A DNA stretch of 64,000 nt from Chitinophagales bacterium (GCA_017303835.1 JAFLBI010000001.1:2604001-2668000), one strand, 5' to 3'. Shown: positions 50,901-59,193, counted from the stretch's first letter. The notes: generated by a model from the letters alone, not told the origin. Made by a program: numbers and translations.

Positions 50901-52205
50901 CTAAACTTTGCTCTTTTTTGTAGTAGCGATCTCCGTAATGGCTTTTACCAGTCGGTCCAGATCAATGGTTCTGGTATAAACATGAGGGGTAATGCGTACG
51001 CAGCTGATATTCTCCCATACGATGCCTACTGTGTGAATCTTGTATTTGCTGAACAGGGCACTATCCAGTTCGCCGGGAGTCATGCCATCAATGCTAACGC
51101 CACAGATAGAACAGGCATAATCAGGTTTAAAGGAGGTATGAATCTTAACGCCTGGTACATCTTTCACTTTGGTTGCCCAATAATCTTTGAGGTAGCGAAT
51201 ACGGGCTTCTTTCCTTTTGCTGCCAATGGCTTCGTGGAAATTGATGGCTTCGCCGATACCCTGTTCAATCGGAAAACTGCGTGTGCCCAATGTCTCAAAC
51301 TTTCGGATATCAGTACTGCGCGGCTTGTCATTACATACTAATGGCCAGATATTGGCAATCTTGTCTTTACGAATCCAGAGCATGCCACTACCGATGGGTG
51401 CACTCAGGAATTTATGTAAGCTGGTTCCAAAGTAGTCGCAACCCAGTTCCGGTATCTTGAAATCCAATAGTCCAAAGGAATGCGCTCCATCCACAATGGT
51501 GGTAATGCCTTTGCTGCGGGCCATATCGCAGATCTTGCGTACCGGTAGAATTTGTCCTACCCAGTTGATAACATGTGTGATGTGCAGCACTTTGGTTTTG
51601 GGTGTGATGGCTTTGGCAAAAGCATCTACAATGGCTGCATCCTCTTCTATCGGGAAATTGAAACTGATTTGTGTGTACTTGATGCCTTCCCGCATTTCGC
51701 GCTGGCGCCATGCCTGGATCATGTTGGGATAATCTTGCTTGGTGCCGATGACTTCATCGCCTGCTTTCAGGTCTAAGCCAAAAATGACCGTATTGAGTGC
51801 TTCGGTAGCATTTCTGTTCACAGCAATTTCTTCTGGGTCAGCACCAGCCAAATTGGCGAGCTTCATGCGCAAGGGTTCACGTCCCTGATCCAGAATACGC
51901 CACATATAGTAGGAAGGCGCTTGATTAGACAGTTGATTAAATCGTTCCACAGCATCCTGCACCACTTTAGGTGAGGGAGAAACACCGCCATTATTCAGGT
52001 TAATGATACTTGGGTTAACGGTATATGCCTGGCTAATCACCGACCAAAAATCCTCATCGGCAGCAGCTTGTTCTGGGCTGAAACCAGAAATGGCCTGTTG
52101 TGCACGTTCAATATCTGCTGCATAAGCCTGCTGAAACAGGTTGTTGGCAGTAAAAGCACTGGTCATCAGACCCAATTGCTTCAGGAAAACTCTTCTCTGA
52201 CTCAC
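50901..52205 (-). CDS. Tat-exported class V aminotransferase-fold PLP enzyme
   Basis: 434 residues. The N-terminus MSQRRVFLKQLGLMTSAFTA is a twin-arginine signal (RR then VFLK), ending near QQAYA. The rest is a class V PLP fold: NNGGVSPSPK, VNRNATEALNTVIFGLDL, VDGAHSFGLLDF (Asp239) and the PLP lysine Lys265 in TSLHKFLSAPIGSGM. Relatives include isopenicillin N epimerase-like and cysteine-desulfurase-like enzymes. The substrate is unknown. Export of a folded, PLP-loaded enzyme would need Tat, and tatC is encoded 4 kb away. Confidence 0.87.
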   Translation of the reverse strand: MSQRRVFLKQLGLMTSAFTANNLFQQAYAADIERAQQAISGFSPEQAAADEDFWSVISQAYTVNPSIINLNNGGVSPSPKVVQDAVERFNQLSNQAPSYYMWRILDQGREPLRMKLANLAGADPEEIAVNRNATEALNTVIFGLDLKAGDEVIGTKQDYPNMIQAWRQREMREGIKYTQISFNFPIEEDAAIVDAFAKAITPKTKVLHITHVINWVGQILPVRKICDMARSKGITTIVDGAHSFGLLDFKIPELGCDYFGTSLHKFLSAPIGSGMLWIRKDKIANIWPLVCNDKPRSTDIRKFETLGTRSFPIEQGIGEAINFHEAIGSKRKEARIRYLKDYWATKVKDVPGVKIHTSFKPDYACSICGVSIDGMTPGELDSALFSKYKIHTVGIVWENISCVRITPHVYTRTIDLDRLVKAITEIATTKKSKV

Positions 52206-52257
52206 ATGTGGTATTTAAGAGCTATTAAGGTAAAACTTTTCAGGCCGGATTCGGTTA

Positions 52258-52265
52258 TATATTTG
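52258..52265 (+). promoter_or_regulatory. -7 box upstream of the small CSIC membrane protein
   Basis: TATATTTG is a perfect TAnnTTTG, 16 bases before the ATG. A weaker TTTTC lies at 52237-52241 as a possible -33 element. Confidence 0.42.
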
Positions 52266-52281
52266 CGTAGAAATTTTGTGT

Positions 52282-52512
52282 ATGAAGCAACTGTGGATGG
52301 TGATAATCGTTTTGTGTCTTATTGCTCCTCTTTCGAGTGAAGCGCAGTGTTCCATCTGTACAAAGACAGCGTCTCAGCTGGGTGAGGGTCCTGCTAAGGG
52401 CATGAATTCAGGGATTGTTTACCTGATGATTGCGCCACTAGCGTTGATTGGCGTGGTAGGCTGGCGCTGGTGGAAGCGCGAAAAGGAACTGGCTGATGCC
52501 GGAGAAATTTAA
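52282..52512 (+). CDS. Small membrane protein with CxxC motif
   Basis: 76 residues. The N-terminal signal MKQLWMVIIVLCLIAPLSSE is followed by QCSICTKTASQLGEGPAKGM and one transmembrane helix (SGIVYLMIAPLALIGVVGW), ending in WRWWKREKEL. The CSIC pair just after the signal and the MNSGI helix occur in small Bacteroidota proteins of unknown role. It could be a periplasm-facing redox or heme-related membrane peptide (inference only). Its stop overlaps the convergent response regulator's stop by 4 bases. Confidence 0.7.
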   Translation: MKQLWMVIIVLCLIAPLSSEAQCSICTKTASQLGEGPAKGMNSGIVYLMIAPLALIGVVGWRWWKREKELADAGEI

Positions 52513-53156
52513 AGCGAGTAGATTTTTCTTCTTACGGCTTCTAAAGCCATACCTGTGCGGGTATTAACACCCAGCTTCTCAAATACTTTTTCCCGGTACA
52601 TATCTACCGAACGTTCAGACACGCTCATTTTTACAGCAATCTCCCGATATGTATTATCGCTGCAAGCCATTCGAATAAACTGTAACTCTTTTTCAGAGAA
52701 AAGATCATTCGTGTTTTGAGTAATCAGCTTATGCATGTTCAGCTGCATGGTATCCGTGTTGTAATAGCCTTTTTCGTGTACTTCGTGTAAGGCTTTTTGC
52801 AATTCAGCTGGACTGATATCTTTCATTAAATAAGAACAACAGCCATTGCGAATCATACCAATCAGACTCATATCATCTGTATTCATGCTCAATGCCACAA
52901 GTTTTAACAAGGGATAGTCTTTGAGCAATGCTGCAGCTGTTTCCATCCCATTCATGATGGGCATATTCACATCCAGTAAAATGATATCAGGAAGATCTTT
53001 GGTTCGACTGAGTTGTTGTAGTAAGTCTTTGCCGTTAGCTGCTTCCAATACCACTTCAAAGCCACCAATAGCACTAAGTAAAGAGGAGACAGATTTAACA
53101 AAAAGCTGGTGATCGTCTGCAATACCGATACGGATAGTAGATTTCTTTGGTTTCAT
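52509..53156 (-). CDS. NarL/LuxR-family response regulator
   Basis: 215 residues. The receiver domain has the acidic pair Asp14/Asp15, phosphorylation site Asp62 in IILLDVNMPIMNG and a KDI lysine. The LuxR-type HTH domain has FSEKELQFIRMACSDNTYRE and MSVSERSVDMYREKVFEKLG. It is activated by the histidine kinase encoded 2 bases upstream (MELHDNVG type). The open frame upstream of 53156 lies inside the kinase gene, so MKPKKSTIRIG is the start. Confidence 0.93.
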   Translation of the reverse strand: MKPKKSTIRIGIADDHQLFVKSVSSLLSAIGGFEVVLEAANGKDLLQQLSRTKDLPDIILLDVNMPIMNGMETAAALLKDYPLLKLVALSMNTDDMSLIGMIRNGCCSYLMKDISPAELQKALHEVHEKGYYNTDTMQLNMHKLITQNTNDLFSEKELQFIRMACSDNTYREIAVKMSVSERSVDMYREKVFEKLGVNTRTGMALEAVRRKIYSL

Positions 53157-53158
53157 GG

Positions 53159-53902
53159 TCAACGCAGGGGGATGTCTAACTCCACAATCGTACCCGAAGG
53201 TACATTGTTCTGCCATTGAATATTGCCTTTTAACAAAGCAATTCTTTCACGCATGTGTAATAAACCACTTCCTGTTCCGGATTTTACGGAATCTGTCATT
53301 CCTTTACCATTGTCTGCAATACGGATGACCAAAGAGCCAGTTTTTTCCATGCATTCGAGCGTCATCACGGTAGCTGCTGCATGCTTCATAGCATTCTGCA
53401 TGGCTTCTTGTGCTACACGGAAAATGATAAGTTGCTGGTCATTGTGTAAACTGATTGTTTCAAGTGCATCAAGATCTGCTTGTACTGCTACCACATGCTG
53501 AAGTCTGGAAATTTCCTGTTGCAAGTTTTCCCTAAGACTGAATTGTTCCAGCCATTTTGCATTCATCATTTTGCTGAGGCTGCGCACTTCCTGAATGGCT
53601 TTGCCTAAGGTAGCTTGCGCTTCATCTAGGGATTGGGCTGTTTCAGGCGACTGCAGCATTGCAGCATTGATCATCATTTTGCTACTGCTGAGTAATTGGC
53701 CAACATTGTCGTGCAATTCCATCGCAATAGCCTGATAGGTTTGTTCTTGTACTTCGTGACGGATAGTAGCTAACTGTGCTTGATAAGCTTGTTCTAATAA
53801 TGTTTGTTTCTTTCTGCTGGTTGATATAATCAGCAACAGTACAAATCCCAGAAAAATAATCAGGAACCCAATTGCGCCTACGATTTGTGGTAAGAAACCC
53901 AT
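53159..53902 (-). CDS. Sensor histidine kinase (HisKA_3 type)
   Basis: 247 residues. One N-terminal transmembrane helix (residues 7-28), a coiled coil, then the HisKA_3 dimerisation helix with phospho-acceptor His64 in AMELHDNVGQLLSSSK. The HATPase domain has FRVAQEAMQNAMKHA, IADNGKGM and GSGLLHMRERIALLKG. It lacks a periplasmic sensor domain, so sensing may depend on the membrane proteins encoded upstream (inference). It is coupled to the response regulator with a 2-base gap. Confidence 0.92.
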   Translation of the reverse strand: MGFLPQIVGAIGFLIIFLGFVLLLIISTSRKKQTLLEQAYQAQLATIRHEVQEQTYQAIAMELHDNVGQLLSSSKMMINAAMLQSPETAQSLDEAQATLGKAIQEVRSLSKMMNAKWLEQFSLRENLQQEISRLQHVVAVQADLDALETISLHNDQQLIIFRVAQEAMQNAMKHAAATVMTLECMEKTGSLVIRIADNGKGMTDSVKSGTGSGLLHMRERIALLKGNIQWQNNVPSGTIVELDIPLR

Positions 53903-53912
53903 AATTGCAACT

Positions 53913-54557
53913 TTACGATTTTCTGGAATTCAGAAAAACGGTAATTATAGCTGCGTAGTAGATAAGATTGGCCGAGAGCTGTAATAACTGAAAAATTAGC
54001 ATGGCTGAAGGCAATTCCCAATAGCCGGGTATACTTACGGTAGTGAAATTGATGAACAATAAAGCATGGTAAACAAACAAGCCGGTACAAAAAATGAAAA
54101 CAGTGTCTTTTCTCAGAGAAAGTTTGTGCTCAAGAATCACTTTCCTGAAATAATACAGGCAAATCAGCATATTGCTGATATTGTATAGACGAAAGCTTTG
54201 CGCATGCATTTGCAGCCATCCTGCGTAAAGTTGTGCTTCAAGAAAATTAGCGATTAGGTTGATCGCAATTGAAAAAAGGATAAAGCGCCGGATTTTGTGA
54301 AAGGCTTCAATTTGATAAAATATCCATTGCAAAACAAGCATGTCTATAATGGCATATGTATTATAAAGCAGGTTATTGTTTAGCCTTAAAGAAGGGATGC
54401 GATGATCCGTTAAAATGCTTTCATTCAATACAGTTAAGAAAAGCAATAGAATCAACCAGCGAAAAGCAGCAGGCTTTGTTCTTCTCCAATAGAATGCTCC
54501 CACAGCCAATGCGCTGATCTGAAGAAAATGAAGTGCTTGAGAATAATCCGGTAACAT
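53913..54557 (-). CDS. Hypothetical multi-pass membrane protein of the two-component operon
   Basis: 214 residues, not recognised, with about seven hydrophobic segments (for example FLQISALAVGAFYW, FRWLILLLFLTVLNESIL, AIIDMLVLQWIFYQIEAF, FILFSIAINLIANFLEAQLY and ALLFINFTTVSI). The layout resembles sensor membrane domains of the 7TM type. It starts inside the stop of the upstream gene (TAATG overlap) and ends 10 bases before the kinase. It could be the kinase's missing input module (inference). Confidence 0.68.
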   Translation of the reverse strand: MLPDYSQALHFLQISALAVGAFYWRRTKPAAFRWLILLLFLTVLNESILTDHRIPSLRLNNNLLYNTYAIIDMLVLQWIFYQIEAFHKIRRFILFSIAINLIANFLEAQLYAGWLQMHAQSFRLYNISNMLICLYYFRKVILEHKLSLRKDTVFIFCTGLFVYHALLFINFTTVSIPGYWELPSAMLIFQLLQLSANLIYYAAIITVFLNSRKS

Positions 54558-55030
54558 TAGTTGCAAATAAAAGGTGGACAGGGCTTCCCGAAGTTTTCAA
54601 TGTTAACTGCTTCTCCGTTGTTATTACGAATTATAGTTTTACCCATTGATTTTCCTTCTATAGGTTGTTTGGCACCCCAAAGAATGATGGTGTATTGGTT
54701 ATTATAAATATGTTTCGGGTCTTTATTGGGTGAATCATATTTCGCAAAATACGCCCACATGCCGTCTATTTGTCCGGTTTTCACCAAGTCTGCCATATTA
54801 TTAATGGTTGCCGCATCAAAGTAAATGGCTTTGGTAGCATCTTTATCAACTTCATTCATGGCTTTATAGGCTGCGGATTGTTGAAAATTTTGAATATAAC
54901 GATCTGCTGCTTCAGGGCTGATTGGACTTACTTTTTCGCTAGTGTGTTGAGGGCGTTCAATAAAACTGGTTAAGCCGTAGTGAATACTAAAGAATGCCAA
55001 AAGCATGAGTATTGGGGAGAGTCTGCGCAT
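54557..55030 (-). CDS. Hypothetical exported protein, first gene of the two-component operon
   Basis: 157 residues, not recognised. An N-terminal hydrophobic segment (MRRLSPILMLLAFFSIHYGL) is a signal or anchor. The mature part has RYIQNFQQSAAYKAMNEVDK, YFDAATINNMADLVKTGQID, GMWAYFAKYD and a Cys pair near the end (GKPCPPFIC). It is followed by the membrane protein with a one-base overlap. The start at 55030 is preferred to 55048. Confidence 0.68.
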   Translation of the reverse strand: MRRLSPILMLLAFFSIHYGLTSFIERPQHTSEKVSPISPEAADRYIQNFQQSAAYKAMNEVDKDATKAIYFDAATINNMADLVKTGQIDGMWAYFAKYDSPNKDPKHIYNNQYTIILWGAKQPIEGKSMGKTIIRNNNGEAVNIENFGKPCPPFICN

Positions 55031-55076
55031 AAGTGGGGTTTTTGGCAATCTCCGTTCTTTTACTGGCTTTGCCTAT

Positions 55077-55113
55077 GGGAAATTTCCCGTAAAAAAATGG
55101 GAAATTTCCCATT
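55077..55113. promoter_or_regulatory. Tandem perfect palindromes GGGAAATTTCCC
   Basis: GGGAAATTTCCC at 55077-55088 and again at 55099-55110; the second extends to a perfect 18-base palindrome (55096-55113). The two centres are 22 bases apart, about two helical turns. They lie 47-83 bases upstream of the operon start at 55030, a good place for a dimeric regulator. Confidence 0.6.
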
Positions 55114-55129
55114 GTTTGATATTCCCACC

Positions 55130-55150
55130 TTGTACATATTTGTTGTACAA
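55130..55150. repeat. Inverted repeat TTGTACA-N7-TGTACAA
   Basis: Perfect 7-base arms (55130-55136 and 55144-55150) with a 7-base spacer, 17 bases beyond the tandem palindromes. Confidence 0.5.
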
Positions 55151-55164
55151 ATCCTGATTGCAAA

Positions 55165-55255
55165 ATCACTCACGATAACGACCCTGGGAGTTTTCTCAGC
55201 GAGGGATTCACAGGCGAAAGCCGGCGCGGTCAAACGGGGGTAGGGCCGCGCTTTT
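55165..55255. other. GC-rich, structured intergenic stretch
   Basis: Unlike its AT-rich surroundings this stretch is GC-rich. It contains a GGCGAAAGCC hairpin (55213-55222) and arms GCGCGG (55224-55229) and CCGCGC (55246-55251). No credible gene is present. It may be a structured RNA or part of a dispersed repeat. Confidence 0.4.
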
Positions 55256-55295
55256 GAATCCTGATTTAAAAAAATTATGGGGGCTTCAAAAAAAC

Positions 55296-55321
55296 AAACC
55301 GGTTCCATTTGGAGCCGGTTT
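55296..55321 (-). terminator. Terminator of the CDGSH gene
   Basis: AAACCGGTTCC (55296-55306) pairs with GGAGCCGGTTT (55311-55321), with one G-U pair and an ATTT loop. On the minus strand it is followed by GTTTTTTTG. Confidence 0.8.
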
Positions 55322-55325
55322 CGTT

Positions 55326-55595
55326 TTAAAGTGTTTTATGTGATCCATCGCAAAACGGCGGATTCTTAGTATGCTTACATTGGCAGAGCCATACTTCACC
55401 ATCTTCTTCTGCTGTAAACTTTAAACTCTTGAAAGGCATAATGGTTTCACCATTTTCTTCGCGGGCCAAGGTTTTGTGTTTGCCATCACATAAAGGCTGT
55501 TTCTCACTGAGGCCGCAGGTACACCAGGCATAAGTTTTGCCTTTCTCTACTTTTACAGCTGCGGGAAATTTTTGTGCAATTGTTGGTTCGGTCAT
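55326..55595 (-). CDS. Tandem CDGSH iron-sulfur protein
   Basis: 89 residues with two CDGSH-type [2Fe-2S] sites. The first is CTCGLSEKQPLCDGKH (Cys25, Cys27, Cys36, His40) and the second CQCKHTKNPPFCDGSH (Cys71, Cys73, Cys82, His86). Both have the full 3-Cys/1-His ligand set. There is no signal peptide, so it is a soluble cytoplasmic redox or Fe-S transfer protein. It follows meaB on the same strand with a 17-base gap. Confidence 0.93.
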   Translation of the reverse strand: MTEPTIAQKFPAAVKVEKGKTYAWCTCGLSEKQPLCDGKHKTLAREENGETIMPFKSLKFTAEEDGEVWLCQCKHTKNPPFCDGSHKTL

Positions 55596-55612
55596 AACAT
55601 AAAAACATTGGT

Positions 55613-56509
55613 TTATTGAAATTGTTCTATCAGTGCATACAAGTTGAACTGATCATTGTATTGGGCAGCAATACTTTTCTTTAATACAGCTTTGTCAATA
55701 TCCTTCATTCGATCCTGCTGAATAATGTGGTAGGCGCGCTCTGCTAATAACCAGAATTTACGTTCGTTTTGTTTGGCTAGGTGCTGATGTGCCAATAATG
55801 CAGCATACAATTCATTCGTTCCTTCCTTCCTAGATGCCACTGTTTTTACAATCGCAATCTCATGCTTTGCTGTCTGAAAAGCTGGGGCCATCATCAAGCG
55901 AAGATTGCGGACAAACATATCCGCATCGGGCCTGTCGGCCTTGTTCACCACAAAGATGTCGGCTATCTCCATCAGGCCAGCCTTCATGGTCTGCACTTCA
56001 TCGCCTGCTTCAGGTACCACTACCACCACTGTTGTATCCGCAAGGCCGGCAATTTCAATCTCACTTTGCCCTACACCAACCGTTTCTACGATGATGTGAT
56101 CAAAACCAGCTGCTTTCATCACATCAGTGATCTCAATAATCTTGGGATGTAATCCACCCAAACTGCCTCTGGTAGCTAAGGAACGTATAAATACATCCGG
56201 ATGGGTATACCATTCATTCATGCGAATACGATCGCCGAGCAAAGCGCCGAGATTAAATGGAGAAGAGGGGTCTACACAGAGTACACCCACTTTTTTCGAT
56301 TGCGCTGTGAGTTCTGCAATCAACGCATCCACTAAAGTGCTCTTGCCAGCACCCGGCGGACCAGTAATGCCGATTACATTGGTATGGGCATTGGGTAATT
56401 GCTTCAGAAAATCATAATAACCTTCATGCGCATTTTCTACCAGAGAAATGGCGCGTGCCAGTGCTTTTCTGTTGCCTGCCTGCAGTTCAATCAATAGTTC
56501 CTGCCACAT
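55613..56509 (-). CDS. meaB: Methylmalonyl-CoA mutase-associated GTPase MeaB
   Basis: A 298-residue G3E-type GTPase that protects and loads B12-dependent methylmalonyl-CoA mutase. The Walker A is GPPGAGKST (residues 50-58). Next come CVDPSSPFNLGALLGDRIRM, SLATRGSLGGLH, ETVGVGQSEIEIAGLADTT and the guanine-specificity motif NKAD. The mutase is not in this window. It is divergent from the O-antigen-ligase-like gene with a 41-base gap. Confidence 0.94.
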   Translation of the reverse strand: MWQELLIELQAGNRKALARAISLVENAHEGYYDFLKQLPNAHTNVIGITGPPGAGKSTLVDALIAELTAQSKKVGVLCVDPSSPFNLGALLGDRIRMNEWYTHPDVFIRSLATRGSLGGLHPKIIEITDVMKAAGFDHIIVETVGVGQSEIEIAGLADTTVVVVVPEAGDEVQTMKAGLMEIADIFVVNKADRPDADMFVRNLRLMMAPAFQTAKHEIAIVKTVASRKEGTNELYAALLAHQHLAKQNERKFWLLAERAYHIIQQDRMKDIDKAVLKKSIAAQYNDQFNLYALIEQFQ

Positions 56510-56550
56510 ACTTTGCTAAAGTAGTGCTGAAGTACGAATTTCGGGACCAC

Positions 56551-57747
56551 ATGGCCCAGCTGTTGAAAAATAAATCCGCTGATTACTGGCTGCTTAGCTG
56601 CACAATACTGCTCTGTGCAGGTTTGTTATACAGCAGGGCACTTTTATCTGTTGGTAGTATCTTGATTGTGCTTCCATTGGTTTTTCAATTGCGAGCGTAT
56701 AAATATTGGCTAATTGGTGGGTTACTGCTAATCCTGCCAGTGGTGATTTCATTGATTTGGACAACACATACAGACCTGCTCTGGCGCAGCGTGGAAGTGA
56801 AACTACCTATATTGAGTATTGGATTGGCTTTTGCAGCTGTATCACTGAATAAGCAGCAGCTACTCCAGTTGATTTGGGTCATGCATGGCTTTCTGCTGAG
56901 TGCGATTGTGTACACCTTGATTCAGTATGCGGCTGATCCTGCTGCTATCAATGCCAGTTATCAGTTTGCCAAAGTGATGCCCGTACCAATGGATAGCGAT
57001 CACATTCGCCTGAGCTGGTGGATGGTGTTGTGTATGTTGGCTTTGCTCTACAGTGTACATCAATTGGCCTCTATGCAACAGCGTTATCTGGCTTATGCAG
57101 TTGTTGCGATTGAAACTATCTTCTTACATTTTCTGGCTGCAAAGACCGGCTTGTTAGCCTTGTATCTTGCTGCGGGTGTTTGGATTGTACAAGCACTCTT
57201 GCAAAAAACGTATCGCAAACAAGCGGTTCAGTTATTGGTGTTCTTAATATTCATCGCAGTTGCAGCTTATGCATTTTTGCCTACACTGCAGATGCGTGTA
57301 CAATATGTATTGTACGATTTGAGTCATTACACCAATGGTATTTTTCAGCAAGGTTCCTCAGATGGTGCCAGGGTATTATCTTGGAAAGCAGGCTGGGCTA
57401 TTGGCAGCGAAAATCCTTTGCTGGGTGTGGGTTTTGGTGATATTCGATTTGCTATCGATGCCTGGCATCAGCAATACTTTCCACATACATTGCAGGCAGA
57501 ACGTTTCCTGCCCACCAATCAATGGTTGATCTATTTTGCCGGCGCGGGTTTATTGGGTGTATTGAGTTGTACACTTGGTCTGGTATTCCTGTTGCGTCAG
57601 CTATCGCTTCGGTATTTACCAGCGATACTCGTGTTAATATTACCTCTGATCACAGATGATAGTTTGGAAGGGCAGTTTGGTGTGGTGATTTTCGCACTTA
57701 GCGCATCAGTCTTCATACAGCTTTCTGCTGCAGATCGTAAAGCTTGA
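56551..57747 (+). CDS. O-antigen ligase family membrane protein
   Basis: A 398-residue protein with about ten transmembrane helices and the Wzy_C-type loop GARVLSWKAGWAIGSENPLL followed by GVGFGDIRFAIDAWH. Such enzymes join or polymerise O-antigen or other surface sugars at the periplasmic face of the inner membrane. The ATG at 56551 is chosen because the longer frame would run into meaB. The convergent GT2 gene overlaps its 3' end by 35 bases. Confidence 0.83.
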   Translation: MAQLLKNKSADYWLLSCTILLCAGLLYSRALLSVGSILIVLPLVFQLRAYKYWLIGGLLLILPVVISLIWTTHTDLLWRSVEVKLPILSIGLAFAAVSLNKQQLLQLIWVMHGFLLSAIVYTLIQYAADPAAINASYQFAKVMPVPMDSDHIRLSWWMVLCMLALLYSVHQLASMQQRYLAYAVVAIETIFLHFLAAKTGLLALYLAAGVWIVQALLQKTYRKQAVQLLVFLIFIAVAAYAFLPTLQMRVQYVLYDLSHYTNGIFQQGSSDGARVLSWKAGWAIGSENPLLGVGFGDIRFAIDAWHQQYFPHTLQAERFLPTNQWLIYFAGAGLLGVLSCTLGLVFLLRQLSLRYLPAILVLILPLITDDSLEGQFGVVIFALSASVFIQLSAADRKA

Positions 57748-58477
57748 TGTATTTGAGAAATGTATGGTAAGCGACAGCTCGCGCGATAAAGAATCCATTC
57801 ATACCATCTAAAAAACCCAGCTTGAAAAAATAGCCTGATACAAATGCAACGAGCGGGCTGAATAAAATCTTGAACCAATTAGAACGCTTACCTCTTTCAA
57901 ACATGGCTTTCGCCTGAATCGTAGTAAATCGATTATTCTGCGCCACAACTTCATCCATGCTGTTATAACTGTAATGCAGAATATCGCCTTTTAGTTTACT
58001 TGTGCGAATACCTTGATTTAGAACAATACTGTCATGCGGATTGATGCTACCCCATTTACCTGCATCTTTTCGTATCAGCCTGATTTTGGTATCGGGATAC
58101 CAAGTGCCATGTTTGATCCATGTACCGTTAAAATGTGTACAACGATTCATAGCATAGGCCGCAGATGGAAAGCCCTGTTGCTTTTCTGCAACAATGGATT
58201 GCAATAACGCATCACTCAATGCCTCGTCTGCATCCAGCATCAGTACATGTGTATGTGTTGCCAGACTGAGTGCCAGATTTTTTTGTTCAATATACCCCAG
58301 AAATGCCTGATCAATGATGCGCACATTAGGAAAGCCAGCTGCAATAGTCTTGGTCGCATCCGTTGATAGCGAATCAACCACTACAATTTCATCTGCAATA
58401 GACTGCACCGACTGCAAACTACGTGCAATATTTTTTTCTTCGTTGAAGGTGATGATCACAATCGAGAGTGCAGACAT
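57713..58477 (-). CDS. Glycosyltransferase family 2 protein (WaaE/KdtX-like)
   Basis: A 254-residue GT-A enzyme. It has SIVIITFNEEKNIARSLQSV, EIVVVDSLSTDAT and the DXD-type LMLDADEALSDALL, then KIRLIRKD and the tail motif seen in LPS core beta-glucosyltransferases. It would add a hexose to LPS or another glycolipid. The ATG at 58477 is the family-like start; 58528 is too far upstream. Confidence 0.88.
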   Translation of the reverse strand: MSALSIVIITFNEEKNIARSLQSVQSIADEIVVVDSLSTDATKTIAAGFPNVRIIDQAFLGYIEQKNLALSLATHTHVLMLDADEALSDALLQSIVAEKQQGFPSAAYAMNRCTHFNGTWIKHGTWYPDTKIRLIRKDAGKWGSINPHDSIVLNQGIRTSKLKGDILHYSYNSMDEVVAQNNRFTTIQAKAMFERGKRSNWFKILFSPLVAFVSGYFFKLGFLDGMNGFFIARAVAYHTFLKYIKLYDLQQKAV

Positions 58478-58544
58478 GAACAAGATTTCGAATCGAAGAT
58501 AACAAGGCTCTTGCACAAATGCAGTCAAAGACTACATTTGTTGC

Positions 58545-59186
58545 ATGATGAATTTTGTTCCCATTTTTCCTTTGGGCATCGTGGTTTACCCCGGTGAAAC
58601 ATTGAACCTGCACATCTTTGAACCCCGCTATAAACAACTCATTCAGGAATCTTATGCTGAAGCCAAGCCCTTTGGTATGCCAGTTGTTTTAGCGAATGGT
58701 ATTGCTGAGTTGGGTACATTGGTAGAAGTGTCTGAGATTGTAGAAGTGTACGAAGATGGTAAGATGGATATTCGCTGCAAAGGGCTGCGCATCTTTAGGG
58801 CATTGGAATACATCAAGCAGATTCCGGATAAATTATACAGCGGTGCCATTGTAGATTATATGCCCTATCAAACAGCACAGTTTGCGGCTATGATGCAGCA
58901 GGTATTGAATCAGGTACGTGAATTGCATCGTCTCTTGCAAGTACAGAAAGATTTCAAGAAGCCGGATGCGGACTTAATCAGTTATGATGTTGCCCATCAT
59001 ACCGGCCTTACTTTAGAAGAAGAGTATGAGTTGCTAGGCTTGATGCGGGAAGAGCAGCGACTGGAATACCTGAAGCGACATTTGCAAAAAACCATTCAGG
59101 TGGTAGCTGGTACCGAAAGCCTGAAAGAGAAAATTCAGCTAAACGGGCATTTTCGTGAGCTGAAAGGTTTCAACTTTGACCTATAA
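58545..59186 (+). CDS. LON peptidase substrate-binding domain protein
   Basis: 213 residues similar only to the N-terminal (substrate-binding) domain of Lon: VPIFPLGIVVYPGETLNLHI, FEPRYKQLIQESY, GKMDIRCKGLRIFRALEYIK and a helical end. No AAA or protease domain is present. Function is unknown; it may bind unfolded proteins. It is followed by coaX 7 bases later. Confidence 0.87.
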   Translation: MMNFVPIFPLGIVVYPGETLNLHIFEPRYKQLIQESYAEAKPFGMPVVLANGIAELGTLVEVSEIVEVYEDGKMDIRCKGLRIFRALEYIKQIPDKLYSGAIVDYMPYQTAQFAAMMQQVLNQVRELHRLLQVQKDFKKPDADLISYDVAHHTGLTLEEEYELLGLMREEQRLEYLKRHLQKTIQVVAGTESLKEKIQLNGHFRELKGFNFDL

Positions 59187-59193
59187 TTGTGCT

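Noticed and set aside
54980-55243. Open frames on both strands in the 55.0-55.3 kb intergenic region
   Set aside because: They cross palindromes and hairpins, lack a family signature and start sites, and conflict with the terminator; better seen as non-coding.
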